Below, piece by piece: positions 34,469-42,925 of a stretch of 64,000 bases of DNA. The DNA comes from Microthrixaceae bacterium (GTDB lineage: Bacteria; Actinomycetota; Acidimicrobiia; Acidimicrobiales; DATDAH01). The position numbers were made by a program, and so were the translations under genes. Below the pieces are notes generated by a model. It was given only the letters and a program-made list of their open reading frames with translations, searched no databases and was not told the origin of the DNA. Where the stretch lies: assembly GCA_020637195.1 (NCBI GenBank), contig JACJWK010000003.1, forward strand, positions 190,169 through 254,168, read 5' to 3'. Positions within the stretch are counted from its first letter, which is position 1. Every line of letters begins with the position of its first letter.

Positions 34469-35884
34469 ATGAGCGAGGTCGACGCCCTGTTCCAGCGCGC
34501 CGCGGCGGTGGCCGCCGCCTACCGCCACGGGTTGGGCGACCGTCCCGTGCGGGCCGAGGCGAGCCTGGACGAGCTGCGTGCCGCGTTCGCCCGCCCGCTC
34601 CCCGACGGGCCACTGCCCGCCGACCGGGTCCTCGACGAGCTGGTGGCCGCCGCCGACCCCGGGCTGGTGCAGACCGCGGGCGGGCGGTTCTTCGGCTTCG
34701 TGATCGGGGGGTCGTACCCCCTGGCCGTGGCGGCCGACATGGTGGCGGCGGGCTGGGACCAGTGCGCGTACAACGGGGTGCTGACCCCCGCCGGCCAGGC
34801 CGCCGAGGAGGCCGCCGGCACCTGGCTGAAGGACCTGCTGGGCCTGCCCCCCACGGCGTCGGTCGGGTTCGTCGCCGGCGGTCAGGAGGCCAACACCGTG
34901 GGCCTCGCCGCCGGCCGCCACCACGTGCTCGCCGAGGCGGGGTGGGACGTCGAGGCCGACGGCCTCGCCGGGGCGCCCCCGGTGCGGGTGGTGGCCGGGG
35001 CCGAGCGCCACGCCACCATCGACCGCGCCCTGCGGCTGCTCGGGCTGGGCACGAACGCCCTCGAGCCCGTGGCGGTCGACCACGACGGCGCCCTGCGCGC
35101 CGACGCCCTGGCCGACGTCCTGGCCGCCCGCCCGCCGGGGCCGGTGATCGTGTGCCTCCAGGTGGGCAACGTCAACACCGGCGCGTGCGACCCGCTCCGG
35201 GACGCGATCGAGGCGGCCCACGACCACGGTGCCTGGGTCCACGTCGACGGCGCCTTCGGGCTGTGGGCCGCGGCCAGCCCCCGCACCCGGCACCTCGTCG
35301 ACGGCCTCGAGGGGGCCGACTCGTGGGGTTGCGACGGCCACAAGTGGCTCAACCTGCCGTACGACTCGGGCTTCGCCTTCTGCTCGCGACCGGCGGTCCA
35401 CGCCACGGCGGTGCGCTACTCGGCGCCCTACCTCACCGGCTCGGGCACCGACGCCCTGGCCATGTCGGACTTCACCCTCCAGTCGTCGCGCCGCGCCCGG
35501 GGCTTCTCGACCTGGGCCCTCCTCCGTCACCTCGGGCGGACCGGCGTCGCGGACGTGGTGGACCACCTGTGCGCGATGGCCCGCCGCGCCGCCGACGGGC
35601 TCGCCGCGGGCGGCGCCCGCATCGCCAACCAGGTCGCGCTCAACATGGTGCTCGCCGACTTCGGCGACGACGGCACCAACGCCGCGATCGCCGCGGCGGT
35701 GCAGGACGAGGGCACCGCCTGGCTGGCCACCACCGACTGGCAGGGCCGGCGGCTGCTGCGCCTGTCGCTGTCGAGCTGGTCCACCACCGAGGCCGACATC
35801 GACGCCGCGGTGGCGTCGATCCTGCGCCACGCCGCCGCCGCCCCCCGGACCCCACTCGTTCCGGGTACTCGCTCCGAACCCTGA
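34469..35884 (+). CDS. PLP-dependent decarboxylase (group II, aromatic-L-amino-acid type)
   Basis: 471 residues. The fold-type I PLP enzyme is identified by GGRFFGFVIGGSYP, VGFVAGGQEANTVGL, HVDGAFGLWAAAS (the Asp that contacts the PLP nitrogen) and the Schiff-base lysine in SWGCDGHKWLNLPYD. These patterns fit the pyridoxal-dependent decarboxylase family, which includes aromatic amino acid, glutamate and related decarboxylases. Substrate is not determinable. The last codons, encoding LVPGTRSEP, fall inside a palindromic element shared with the gap to the convergent acyltransferase. Confidence 0.87.
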   Translation: MSEVDALFQRAAAVAAAYRHGLGDRPVRAEASLDELRAAFARPLPDGPLPADRVLDELVAAADPGLVQTAGGRFFGFVIGGSYPLAVAADMVAAGWDQCAYNGVLTPAGQAAEEAAGTWLKDLLGLPPTASVGFVAGGQEANTVGLAAGRHHVLAEAGWDVEADGLAGAPPVRVVAGAERHATIDRALRLLGLGTNALEPVAVDHDGALRADALADVLAARPPGPVIVCLQVGNVNTGACDPLRDAIEAAHDHGAWVHVDGAFGLWAAASPRTRHLVDGLEGADSWGCDGHKWLNLPYDSGFAFCSRPAVHATAVRYSAPYLTGSGTDALAMSDFTLQSSRRARGFSTWALLRHLGRTGVADVVDHLCAMARRAADGLAAGGARIANQVALNMVLADFGDDGTNAAIAAAVQDEGTAWLATTDWQGRRLLRLSLSSWSTTEADIDAAVASILRHAAAAPRTPLVPGTRSEP

Positions 35885-35907
35885 CAACACCAGTCAGTAC
35901 CCAGAAG
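35860..35907. repeat. Divergent relative of the 49-bp palindromic repeats
   Basis: TTCCGGGTACTC and CAGTACCCAGAA flank a 24-base centre that contains CTGAC-AACACCA-GTCAG (7-base loop). Relative to TTCTGTGTAC/GTACACAGAA, the left T-to-G and right A-to-C changes compensate each other. It overlaps the 3' end of the PLP-decarboxylase gene and lies, like the others, between convergent genes. Confidence 0.55.
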
Positions 35908-35915
35908 GGGGTGGG

Positions 35916-36905
35916 TCAGCGCCGGCGGGTGGCGCTGCCGACCAACCGGTCGAGGCCCAGCGCGGTGGCGACCCGGGTGGCGACCGGATGGGGCAGCGTG
36001 GCGTGCAGGTCGTCGAGCTCGGCCTGCATGCGGTCGACGGTCTCGTCGTAGCAGGCCTGCACGACCGTGGGGTCCTCGGCCGCCTCGGGACCGAGGTGCG
36101 ACCAGTCGAGCGGCTCACCCACCCGGGCGGTCACCTTCGCCGGCAGGGGCCAGGTGGGGAGCTGCACCGGGGCGATGCCCCAGGGCGGCCCCGCCACCAC
36201 CGGCATGACGTTGATGCGCAGCCGGTCGAAGCCGAGCCGGCGGGCCAGGGTCTCGCCGCGGGTGAGGACGATGATGGCGTCGTGGCTGCCGTGGGCCACC
36301 AGGGGAACCACCGGCACACCGTGGCGCAGGGCCAGGCGCACGAAACCGGTGCGGCCCTGGAGCTCGATGCGGTGGCGCTCGGTCCAGGGGCGGTAGTCCT
36401 CGCTGTCGCCCCCCGGGTAGACGATCACGGGATGCCCCTCGCCCAGGATGCGGTCGGCGTTGGCGTGGCAGGCCGGCACCGAGCCCAGGCGGCGGGCCAT
36501 CGCCGCCGCCCCCGGGATGGCGAACAGGAAGTCGAACGCCATCGAGTACAGGGGTGCGTCGGCGCCCCGCTCCTGCACCCAGCGGTGCAGGAAGGCCCAG
36601 TAGTCGGGCATGTAGACCCCGCCCGAGTGGTTCCCCACCACCAGGAACGGGCCCTCGGCGGGCACGTGCTCGAACCCGTGGATCTCGGGGTCGAAGTACC
36701 GGAGCCAGGCGCCGACGAGCGGCTGGAGCTGCTCCACGGTGGCGGGGTCGCGCTGGTCGATGTCGGCGTGCAGCTCGTGGTCGACGCGCGCCCGCAAGAG
36801 GTCCCACGGCGACCACGGTCGGTCGGGCCGGTCGGATCGCTCGGGCCGGTCGGATCGCTCGGGCCGGTCGGATCGCTCGGGTCGCTCCCCTCGGTCGTCC
36901 CCCAT
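35916..36905 (-). CDS. Lysophospholipid acyltransferase-like protein
   Basis: 329 residues. FLVVGNHSGGVYMPDYWAFLHR is the acyltransferase motif in its NHSGG-x4-D form. VIVYPGGDSEDYRPWTERHRIEL is the PGG substrate-binding block typical of DGAT/TMEM68-like bacterial acyltransferases. It probably transfers an acyl chain to a glycerolipid at the membrane. The N-terminus has three tandem ERSDRP hexapeptides from an 18-bp DNA repeat (36829-36882). ATG 36905 is the first start. It diverges from the Ddn-like gene across 178 bp. Confidence 0.85.
   Translation of the reverse strand: MGDDRGERPERSDRPERSDRPERSDRPDRPWSPWDLLRARVDHELHADIDQRDPATVEQLQPLVGAWLRYFDPEIHGFEHVPAEGPFLVVGNHSGGVYMPDYWAFLHRWVQERGADAPLYSMAFDFLFAIPGAAAMARRLGSVPACHANADRILGEGHPVIVYPGGDSEDYRPWTERHRIELQGRTGFVRLALRHGVPVVPLVAHGSHDAIIVLTRGETLARRLGFDRLRINVMPVVAGPPWGIAPVQLPTWPLPAKVTARVGEPLDWSHLGPEAAEDPTVVQACYDETVDRMQAELDDLHATLPHPVATRVATALGLDRLVGSATRRR
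36829..36882. repeat. 18-bp tandem repeat (3 copies) in the acyltransferase gene
   Basis: CGGTCGGATCGCTCGGGC repeats three times (last copy one base off). In frame it encodes a charged, probably disordered ERSDRP repeat at the protein N-terminus. Confidence 0.85.
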
Positions 36906-37083
36906 GACGCCATGGCACCACCCAGGGTCCGGCGCCGGAAGGGGCGAAGGTCCCCCACCCGTCGCGATCGGCCGGTGTGCCCCACCGCCGCTGATCGGAA
37001 TACGTCGGCCGAGCCCACGGTTCCCTCCACCAACCGATCCCCACGAGCCACCGAGCCACGACCGAGCAGACGCGGAGCGAGAC

Positions 37084-37503
37084 ATGAACGACTGGAACGC
37101 CAAGATCATCGACGAGTTCCGCAGCAACGGCGGGCACGTCGGCGGCGACTTCGAGGGCGCCCCCCTGCTGGTCCTGCACAGCACCGGCGCGAAGACGGGC
37201 CAGGAGCGGGTCGCCCCGATGATGTACCAGGCGGTCGACGGCGGCTACGCGGTGTTCGCGTCCAAGGCGGGCGCCCCCGACAACCCGGACTGGTACCACA
37301 ACCTGCGGGCGCATCCCGAGGCCTCGATCGAGATCGCCGGCGACGCCGGCGTCGAGACCCGCGACGTGACCGCCGAGGTGCTCGAGGGCGAGGCCCGCTC
37401 GACCATCTGGGAGACGCAGAAGCAGCGCTACCCCGGCTTCGCGGAGTACGAGGAGAAGACCGACCGGGTCATCCCGGTGGTGCTGCTCCGCCCCGCCGGC
37501 TGA
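37084..37503 (+). CDS. Deazaflavin (F420)-dependent nitroreductase family protein (Ddn-like)
   Basis: 139 residues, the typical size of the Ddn/FQR family. Characteristic segments are FRSNGGHVGG, LLVLHSTGAKTGQERVAPM, VFASKAGAPDNPDWYHNL and RYPGFAEYEEKTDRVIPVV. Members bind F420H2 and reduce quinones or nitro compounds. An AT-richer purine stretch GCGGAGCGAGAC before the ATG gives a plausible ribosome-binding site. F420 use is inferred from the family. Other candidates for F420 use nearby are the LLM protein at 40268 and the PNPOx protein at 60624. Confidence 0.9.
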   Translation: MNDWNAKIIDEFRSNGGHVGGDFEGAPLLVLHSTGAKTGQERVAPMMYQAVDGGYAVFASKAGAPDNPDWYHNLRAHPEASIEIAGDAGVETRDVTAEVLEGEARSTIWETQKQRYPGFAEYEEKTDRVIPVVLLRPAG

Positions 37504-37557
37504 GGTCGGTCCGGGGCGGGCCGACCCGGCTCGTCCCGGCGCGCGAGACTGCCGGTC

Positions 37558-38100
37558 GTGATCATCTTCGGGTTCGGCGGGGGACGGCCGAAGGACCGGG
37601 GGCCGGTCGTGCCCGCCCGGTGCCCGAACTGCGGCAACGAGAACCACCTCCGGCACGTCTCGGTGACCCGCTGGTTCTCGCTGTTCTTCATCCCCCTCAT
37701 CCCCTACTCCACCAAGCACTTCCTGTTGTGCCCGGTGTGCTCGCAGGGCCGTCCGCTCACCCGTGAGCAGGCCGCGCGCGCCGGCGAGATGGTGGAGGCG
37801 ACGCGCCGCCGCCAGGCGGGCGAGCTGTCCCACGAGGACTACGTCGCCCGCGCCGCGGCGTTCACCTCGCTCCTGCGGCCCATCGACGTGGCCGGCGCCG
37901 ACCAGCCCGCGCCCGCCCCGCTCCCGCCACCACCGGGCACTCCCCTCCCGCCGCCGCCGAGCGCCCCCCTCCCCGAGGCACCGCCGGTCGAGGCCATGGG
38001 CCCCGGGCCCGCGGCACCGACCGACGGGTGCGTCTCGTGCGGCTGCCCGCTGCCGGACCACGCCCGCTTCTGCCCCAACTGCGGCCGGCCCGCCGACTGA
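37558..38100 (+). CDS. Zinc-ribbon protein with proline-rich linker
   Basis: 180 residues. An N-terminal zinc ribbon is formed by CPNCG near residue 21 and CPVCS near residue 60, separated by a hydrophobic WFSLFFIPLIPYS segment. A proline-rich linker follows (PPPPGTPLPPPP). A second zinc ribbon, CVSCG and CPNCG, closes the protein. It matches the zinc-ribbon family with a short hydrophobic insert. Partner and function are unknown. The GTG start has GAGACT ending 7 nt upstream. Confidence 0.75.
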   Translation: MIIFGFGGGRPKDRGPVVPARCPNCGNENHLRHVSVTRWFSLFFIPLIPYSTKHFLLCPVCSQGRPLTREQAARAGEMVEATRRRQAGELSHEDYVARAAAFTSLLRPIDVAGADQPAPAPLPPPPGTPLPPPPSAPLPEAPPVEAMGPGPAAPTDGCVSCGCPLPDHARFCPNCGRPAD

Positions 38101-38121
38101 TCCCCGGCGGGTCCGGGGCCG

Positions 38122-38157
38122 ACGACCGATCGGCGGTCGTGCGCCTGACGTGGTCAG
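38122..38157. terminator. Two small hairpins between convergent genes
   Basis: ACGACCG-ATCGG-CGGTCGT (38122-38140) and CTGAC-GTG-GTCAG (38145-38157). The second contains the P450 stop codon. Confidence 0.4.
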
Positions 38158-39404
38158 CGAGGGACGACGCGCACCGGGACGGCCTCGAAGCCCCGGAGGG
38201 TCATGCGGTGACGGCGGACGAGCGGCCCGTCGAGCTCGATGCTGCGGCAGCGCTCGATCAGCGAGCCGAAGACCTCGTGGCCCTCGGCCCGGGAGAGGTT
38301 GGCCCCGAGGCAGTAGTGGATGCCCGACGCGAAGCTCATCGGCGGGCCCTCGTCGCGGCCCACGTCGAAGCGGTCGGGATCGGCGAAGTGGTCGGGGTCG
38401 CGGTTGGCGGCCCCCAGCAGGGTGACCACGCTCTGACCTTCGGGCACCGGCTCGCCGGCGACCTCGGCGGGCTCGAGGGCGGTGCGCACGTCGAGCTGCA
38501 CCGGGGAGTCCCAGCGCAGCATCTCCTCCACCGCGCCCGGCAGCCGCGCCGGGTCGTCCCACAGCCGCGCCATCTCGGCGGGGTTGCGGAGCAGGGCGGC
38601 CATGCCGTTGCCGATCAGGTTGGTGGTGGTCTCGAAGCCGGCCGCGAACAAGAGCATGGCCACGACGATGACCTCGGGCTCGCTGAGGCGGTCGCCGGCG
38701 TCGTCCACGGCGAGGAGGTCGGTCAGCAGGTCGTCGCGGGGCCGGGCCCTGCGCTCGGCCACGAGGCCCTCGAAGTAGCGGTACACCTCGGCGTTGGCGG
38801 CCTCGGCGGCCTTCAGCTCCTCGACGGTGGCCCCCGCCTCGATGCCCGCGGCGGCCGCGGTGATGAGGCTGCGGAACCGGGGCCAGTCGGCCTCGGGCAC
38901 GCCCACCATCGCCCCGATCACCGCCACGGGCAGCGGGAAGCCGACGGCCTCGAGCAGGTCGCCGCCGCCCTGCTCGACGAAGCGGTCGACCACCCCGTCG
39001 GCGAGGGCGCGGATGCGCGAGCGCAGCTCCTCCACCCGCCGGGGGGTGAACGCCCGGGACACGAGTCCCCGCTGGCGGGTGTGGGCCGGCGGGTTGAGGA
39101 ACAGCATCGACATGGGCCGGTCGGGCCCGCGCCGGCGGAGCAGGTCCCGGCGGTACTCGGCGACGGCCGGGTCGCTGCTGGGGATCAGGCTGTCGCCCTC
39201 GCGGGTGGCCTTGCCGAACCGGTTGTCCCGCAACACCTCGCGGCAGTCCTCGTAGCGGGTGAGGAAGATCGCCCCGGTGGCGCTGTGGTGCACCGGGGCG
39301 TGCGCCCGGAGGCGGTGGTAGTAGGGGTTGGGGTCGTCGAGCCCCGCGTCGGAGAAGAACAGCGCGGCGAGCGCCTCGTCGGGCGCCATCTCGCGCACCG
39401 GCAC
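38154..39404 (-). CDS. Cytochrome P450
   Basis: About 416 residues, complete soluble bacterial P450. The I-helix oxygen-binding motif is AGFETTTN, the K-helix ExxR is EEMLRWDSP, and the heme loop is FASGIHYCLGANLSRAEG with Cys near residue 365. It hydroxylates an unknown substrate using electrons from a ferredoxin that is not encoded nearby. GTG 39404 is preferred because GAGGAGG ends 6 nt before it; GTG 39425 is an in-frame alternative. It follows a thioesterase gene on the same strand. Confidence 0.93.
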   Translation of the reverse strand: MPVREMAPDEALAALFFSDAGLDDPNPYYHRLRAHAPVHHSATGAIFLTRYEDCREVLRDNRFGKATREGDSLIPSSDPAVAEYRRDLLRRRGPDRPMSMLFLNPPAHTRQRGLVSRAFTPRRVEELRSRIRALADGVVDRFVEQGGGDLLEAVGFPLPVAVIGAMVGVPEADWPRFRSLITAAAAGIEAGATVEELKAAEAANAEVYRYFEGLVAERRARPRDDLLTDLLAVDDAGDRLSEPEVIVVAMLLFAAGFETTTNLIGNGMAALLRNPAEMARLWDDPARLPGAVEEMLRWDSPVQLDVRTALEPAEVAGEPVPEGQSVVTLLGAANRDPDHFADPDRFDVGRDEGPPMSFASGIHYCLGANLSRAEGHEVFGSLIERCRSIELDGPLVRRHRMTLRGFEAVPVRVVPR

Positions 39405-39451
39405 GGTGCCCTCCTCGACGCTCACGTCCCCACGGTACGCCGCCCCGACCC

Positions 39452-39961
39452 CTACGAGCGCGGGTGGTCCGGGCCGTCGGGGGCGTCGGGGGCGGGGCGC
39501 ACCTTGTAGACCAGGCGACCGTTGGCCACCACCCGGCCGTCGTCGGCCGCCCGGACCTCGGCCTCGGTGAAGACGATGGACCTGCCCCGCTGGGTGACCC
39601 AGCCCTCGGCGACGGCGTCGGCGCGCACGAGGGCCGAGCGGTACTCGACGCTCATCGTGAGCGTGAGCATCTGGGGCACGGCCGGGAAGACCCATCCGAT
39701 CGCGGGGACGACCACGGTGTCGATGAGCGAGGCGATGGCGCCACCGTGCACCGGGCCCGCGGGCTGTTCGAGCTCGGGTCGGTAGGGCAGGCGCAGCCGG
39801 CAGTAGTCCCGGCGCAGCTCCTCCACCCGGAAGCCGAGGAGCTTCGGGTAGAGCTCGCGGCCGGGCCAGACGCAGAAGTGCTTCCAGAGCTCGGCGGCGT
39901 CGGGCGGCAGCGGGGGGTGCTGGGCGGCCCGGGGAGCGAGGAGGTCGGCGGCGTCGGTCAC
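39452..39961 (-). CDS. Hotdog-fold thioesterase (PaaI-type)
   Basis: 169 residues. QPAGPVHGGAIASLIDTVVV is the hotdog signature (HGG followed by an Asp), and MLTLTMSVEYRSALVRADAVAEG the second conserved block. Such proteins hydrolyse acyl-CoA thioesters. The last ~10 residues are Pro/Asp-rich. It is transcribed in the same direction as the P450 and the small zinc protein with short gaps, so an operon is plausible. Confidence 0.87.
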   Translation of the reverse strand: MTDAADLLAPRAAQHPPLPPDAAELWKHFCVWPGRELYPKLLGFRVEELRRDYCRLRLPYRPELEQPAGPVHGGAIASLIDTVVVPAIGWVFPAVPQMLTLTMSVEYRSALVRADAVAEGWVTQRGRSIVFTEAEVRAADDGRVVANGRLVYKVRPAPDAPDGPDHPRS

Positions 39962-39984
39962 GGCGTGACCGTACGCGCGCCGGC

Positions 39985-40194
39985 TCAGTCCTTCGTGGCG
40001 ACGTGGTTGGGCACCACGTTCATCTTGGTCTCGAAGACCACGTCCTCGATCTCGCGCTGCTCGCCGCCGAGCCGGGCCCGCAGTTGCGCCCGGCAGTCGT
40101 CGCAGGGGCCGTAGAAGCGGGCGGCGGCGGGCCGACCGCAGCGGGGGCAGTCGAAGTCGTGCAGCTCGCTGAGGTCCGTGGTCACCATGCTCAC
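39985..40194 (-). CDS. Small zinc-finger protein (69 residues)
   Basis: A 69-residue protein with a CPRCG (near residue 16) and CDDC (near residue 31) pair forming one zinc ribbon, then charged residues ending VVPNHVATKD. It resembles conserved short zinc-finger proteins of actinobacteria, with no known function. Either GTG 40194 or ATG 40188 may be the start. It lies 23 bp upstream of the thioesterase gene and could be co-transcribed. Confidence 0.75.
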   Translation of the reverse strand: MSMVTTDLSELHDFDCPRCGRPAAARFYGPCDDCRAQLRARLGGEQREIEDVVFETKMNVVPNHVATKD

Positions 40195-40267
40195 GTCGCC
40201 ATCATCGCCGACGGCGCACCCCGAGCGGGCGACCCGACCGCGGCCCGCCCACCGCCGGCGCCCGCGG

Positions 40268-41101
40268 TCAGCGCGGCTCGAGGCCGACGAGGTCGGCGAG
40301 CAGCTCCATCGAGCGCAGCCACTCGTCGAGGTCGTTCCGCCACGGTGCCGCGACCACGTAGTCCACCCCGGCGGCCTCGTAGCGCTCGCGCTCGTCGCGG
40401 ATGCGGTCGGGCTCCATGCCCTGCGGATCCCAGCCCGTGCGCAGCGAGATCCGGAACGTGGGCTCGGGGCGCTCGGCCCGCAACGCCGCGACGGGGGCCC
40501 GCACCTCGTCGGGGTCGAGGCCGATCAGGTGGAAGCCGTCGCCCTTCTCGATCGCCCGCCGCCGCGCCCGCGTCCCCGATCCCCCCACCCAGATCGGGAT
40601 GTCGTGGGCGGGCTGGGGCAGCACCCGCAGGTCGTCGAAGCGGGTGAAGCGGCCGTGGAACGTGGCGGGGTCGTCGCGCCACACGACCCGCCAGAGGTCG
40701 AGCAGCTCGTCGAGGCGGTCGCCGCGGTCGCCGAACTCGTAACCGAGGGCGGCGTACTCGCCCGCCGACCACCCCACCCCCACGCCCACGGTGAGGCGCC
40801 CGCCGGACAGGCGGTCCAGGCTGGCGAGCTGGTTGGCCGCTTCCAGCGGGTTGTGCTGGGGGGCGACGAGCACGCTGGTGCCGAGGCCCACGACCGAGGT
40901 GACCGCCGCCGCCCAGGTCAGGGTGATCATCGGGTCCAGCAGGTACGGCGACGGGTAGTCCTGGTCCGCGGGCTGCACGAGGTGGTCGCTGACCCAGACG
41001 CCGGCGAAGCCCCGGGCCTCGGCCAGCGCGGCCGCCCGGGTGACGGCCTCGGGGCCGGCGACCCGGCCGTACTGGGGCAGGTGGATGCCGACGTCGAGCA
41101 T
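40268..41101 (-). CDS. LLM-class flavin/F420-dependent oxidoreductase
   Basis: 277 residues. It has the luciferase-like monooxygenase fold: MLDVGIHLPQYGRVAG start, ALAEARGFAGVWVSDHL, LGTSVLVAPQHNPLEAANQLASLDRLSGGRLTVGVGVGW, and VWVGGSGTRARRRA. Members of this branch usually use F420, which is inferred from the family. Substrate is unknown. It stands 73 bp upstream of the small zinc protein in the same direction. A clear ATG start opens the barrel strand. Confidence 0.9.
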   Translation of the reverse strand: MLDVGIHLPQYGRVAGPEAVTRAAALAEARGFAGVWVSDHLVQPADQDYPSPYLLDPMITLTWAAAVTSVVGLGTSVLVAPQHNPLEAANQLASLDRLSGGRLTVGVGVGWSAGEYAALGYEFGDRGDRLDELLDLWRVVWRDDPATFHGRFTRFDDLRVLPQPAHDIPIWVGGSGTRARRRAIEKGDGFHLIGLDPDEVRAPVAALRAERPEPTFRISLRTGWDPQGMEPDRIRDERERYEAAGVDYVVAAPWRNDLDEWLRSMELLADLVGLEPR

Positions 41102-41151
41102 CCCGACGTCCTACCAGAGTCCGGGCGGGCGGGGAGCCGGCGGTGGGGGGA

Positions 41152-42843
41152 TCAGCGGCGCACGGCGCGGGCCCGGACCACGTCGACGAGCGTCGGCGTG
41201 GCCGTCGAGGCGACGGTGACGTCGACCTTGCGGGACGATCCCCAGGTCGAGCGCCGGAAGGCGGTGACCTTCACCTTCACCGTCGCCGTCGCCCCGGGGG
41301 CCAGGTCGGCCACGACGTAGGTGCCGGCCAGCACCTCGTCGGTGATGTCCTGGCCGGCGCGGACGACCCGGACCCGGAAGCCGGTGGGTGCCCCCGAGAC
41401 GGCCGCCGCCAGGCGGAACGACGACGTGACCTCGCCGTCGTTGCCGATGCGGACGGGGAAGACCGCCGTCGAGCGCTTGGCCACCGGCGCGGTCTGGAGC
41501 TGGGTGGCCCCGGGGGTGTCCCGGTAGAGGTCGGCGCCGACGAACGGACCGGTGCGGGAGCCGGCGATCTCGGCGTCGGGGCGACACGGCACGACGGCGA
41601 CCGACACGGCCGAGGGCGGGCCCTCGCCGACGTCGTTGGCGGCGACCACCCGGTACTCGTGGCGCCCGCAGTCGACGGGTTGGTCGGTGGCGGTCGTGGC
41701 GCCCGGCCCGGTGGTGGCGATGGTGGCGTTGTCGCGGATGACCCGGTAGCCGGTGATCGGCGCGCCGCCGTCGTCGCCGGGTGCCTGCCAGCCGACCTGG
41801 ACGAGGCCGGGACCGGGGCTGGTGGTGACCGCCGGCGCGCCCGGGACGCCGGGGAGGTCGGCGGCGAGGACGGAGGGCGCGGCCACGGGCACCCCGTCGC
41901 TCCACGCGCCCAGGTCGTGGGTGATGCTGCGCTGCCCGTCGAGGTTGGCGTCGAGCGCGGCCCAGTAGTACCGCCAGTCCATGGCGTCCTGCTCGGCGGT
42001 GCCGCCGAAGAACTGGAGGAGGAAGTTGGGGATGCCGCCGCTGCTCTGGATGGGCGACATGTGGTCGGCGTCGAGACCCGGGCTGCCACGGCCGTCGGTG
42101 TGCGCCTGGTAGACGACGCGCGACGACGCGCCGGTGAGGGCGGCGAACAGCCCGAGCGACTCGGAGGGCGGCGCGATGGTGTCGTCGTCGCCGGTGAGGA
42201 TCATCGTGCGCGCGGTCGTCGCCGGGGCCGCCTGCTGCCAGTCGATGGGCACGATCGTGACGAACGACGGGGCGCCCGCGCCCGTGGACGGGTTGGCGAG
42301 CGTGACGCTGTCGACGGCGGGGCCCCCGGCGCCCATCCACGAGGCCGACAGCAGCCCGCCGAGCGAGTGGCCGAACAGGTGCAGGGGCCCGGCCTGCGCG
42401 CCGAGCGACCCGAGCGCGCCCTGGGTGGCGGCGATGGCCCGGCTGAGCATCACGTTCTGGTTGTTGTCGTTGAAGATCCCGAGACCGGTCAGGTTGAACT
42501 GCGGGTAGACCACGATGTAGCCCTGCCGCGTCAGGTGGTCGATGTGGGGCTGATAGGGCTCGGGGTCGGTCAGCGAGAAGCCGTGCAGGTACACCACCAC
42601 GGGCGCCGAGGCACCGTCGCGCAGCGTCGTGGGCACCCACCACCACACCTTGGTGCCGTCGTTCGCGCTGCCCGCCTCGAACCGGGTGGCGCCCGCGCTC
42701 ACGTAGCCGGCGGTCGACCCGTAGCCCGTGGCCTGACGGCCCGGCGGCGTGGCCGCCCAGGCAGGTGAGGCGAGGGCGAGCAGCAGCGCCGCCACCAGTC
42801 CGAGCGTGACCGTGAGTCGTCCGAGCGTCCGTGATCCGCGCAC
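41152..42843 (-). CDS. Secreted alpha/beta hydrolase with fibronectin type III domain
   Basis: 563 residues. A Sec signal peptide is clear (LTVTLGLVAALLLALASPAWA, cleavage near A-W-A). The hydrolase domain has PVVVYLHGFS and the nucleophile elbow LFGHSLGGL, with a likely acid in MILTGDDDTIAPP and a late HM in LDADHMSP. A fibronectin type III-like domain follows (PGPGLVQVGWQAP ... GYRVIRDN ... YRVVAANDVGEGPPS), then a beta-rich tail with VKVKVTAF. It is probably exported and acts on an extracellular ester or polymer. GTG start at 42843. Confidence 0.87.
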   Translation of the reverse strand: MRGSRTLGRLTVTLGLVAALLLALASPAWAATPPGRQATGYGSTAGYVSAGATRFEAGSANDGTKVWWWVPTTLRDGASAPVVVYLHGFSLTDPEPYQPHIDHLTRQGYIVVYPQFNLTGLGIFNDNNQNVMLSRAIAATQGALGSLGAQAGPLHLFGHSLGGLLSASWMGAGGPAVDSVTLANPSTGAGAPSFVTIVPIDWQQAAPATTARTMILTGDDDTIAPPSESLGLFAALTGASSRVVYQAHTDGRGSPGLDADHMSPIQSSGGIPNFLLQFFGGTAEQDAMDWRYYWAALDANLDGQRSITHDLGAWSDGVPVAAPSVLAADLPGVPGAPAVTTSPGPGLVQVGWQAPGDDGGAPITGYRVIRDNATIATTGPGATTATDQPVDCGRHEYRVVAANDVGEGPPSAVSVAVVPCRPDAEIAGSRTGPFVGADLYRDTPGATQLQTAPVAKRSTAVFPVRIGNDGEVTSSFRLAAAVSGAPTGFRVRVVRAGQDITDEVLAGTYVVADLAPGATATVKVKVTAFRRSTWGSSRKVDVTVASTATPTLVDVVRARAVRR

Positions 42844-42925
42844 GGCGACGACGCTAGTCAGCGGGCCGGCCCGCGGACCGGTCGGGCCGGCCGCGTCGGC
42901 TCTGCGCAGCGCAGCTCACCTCAGC

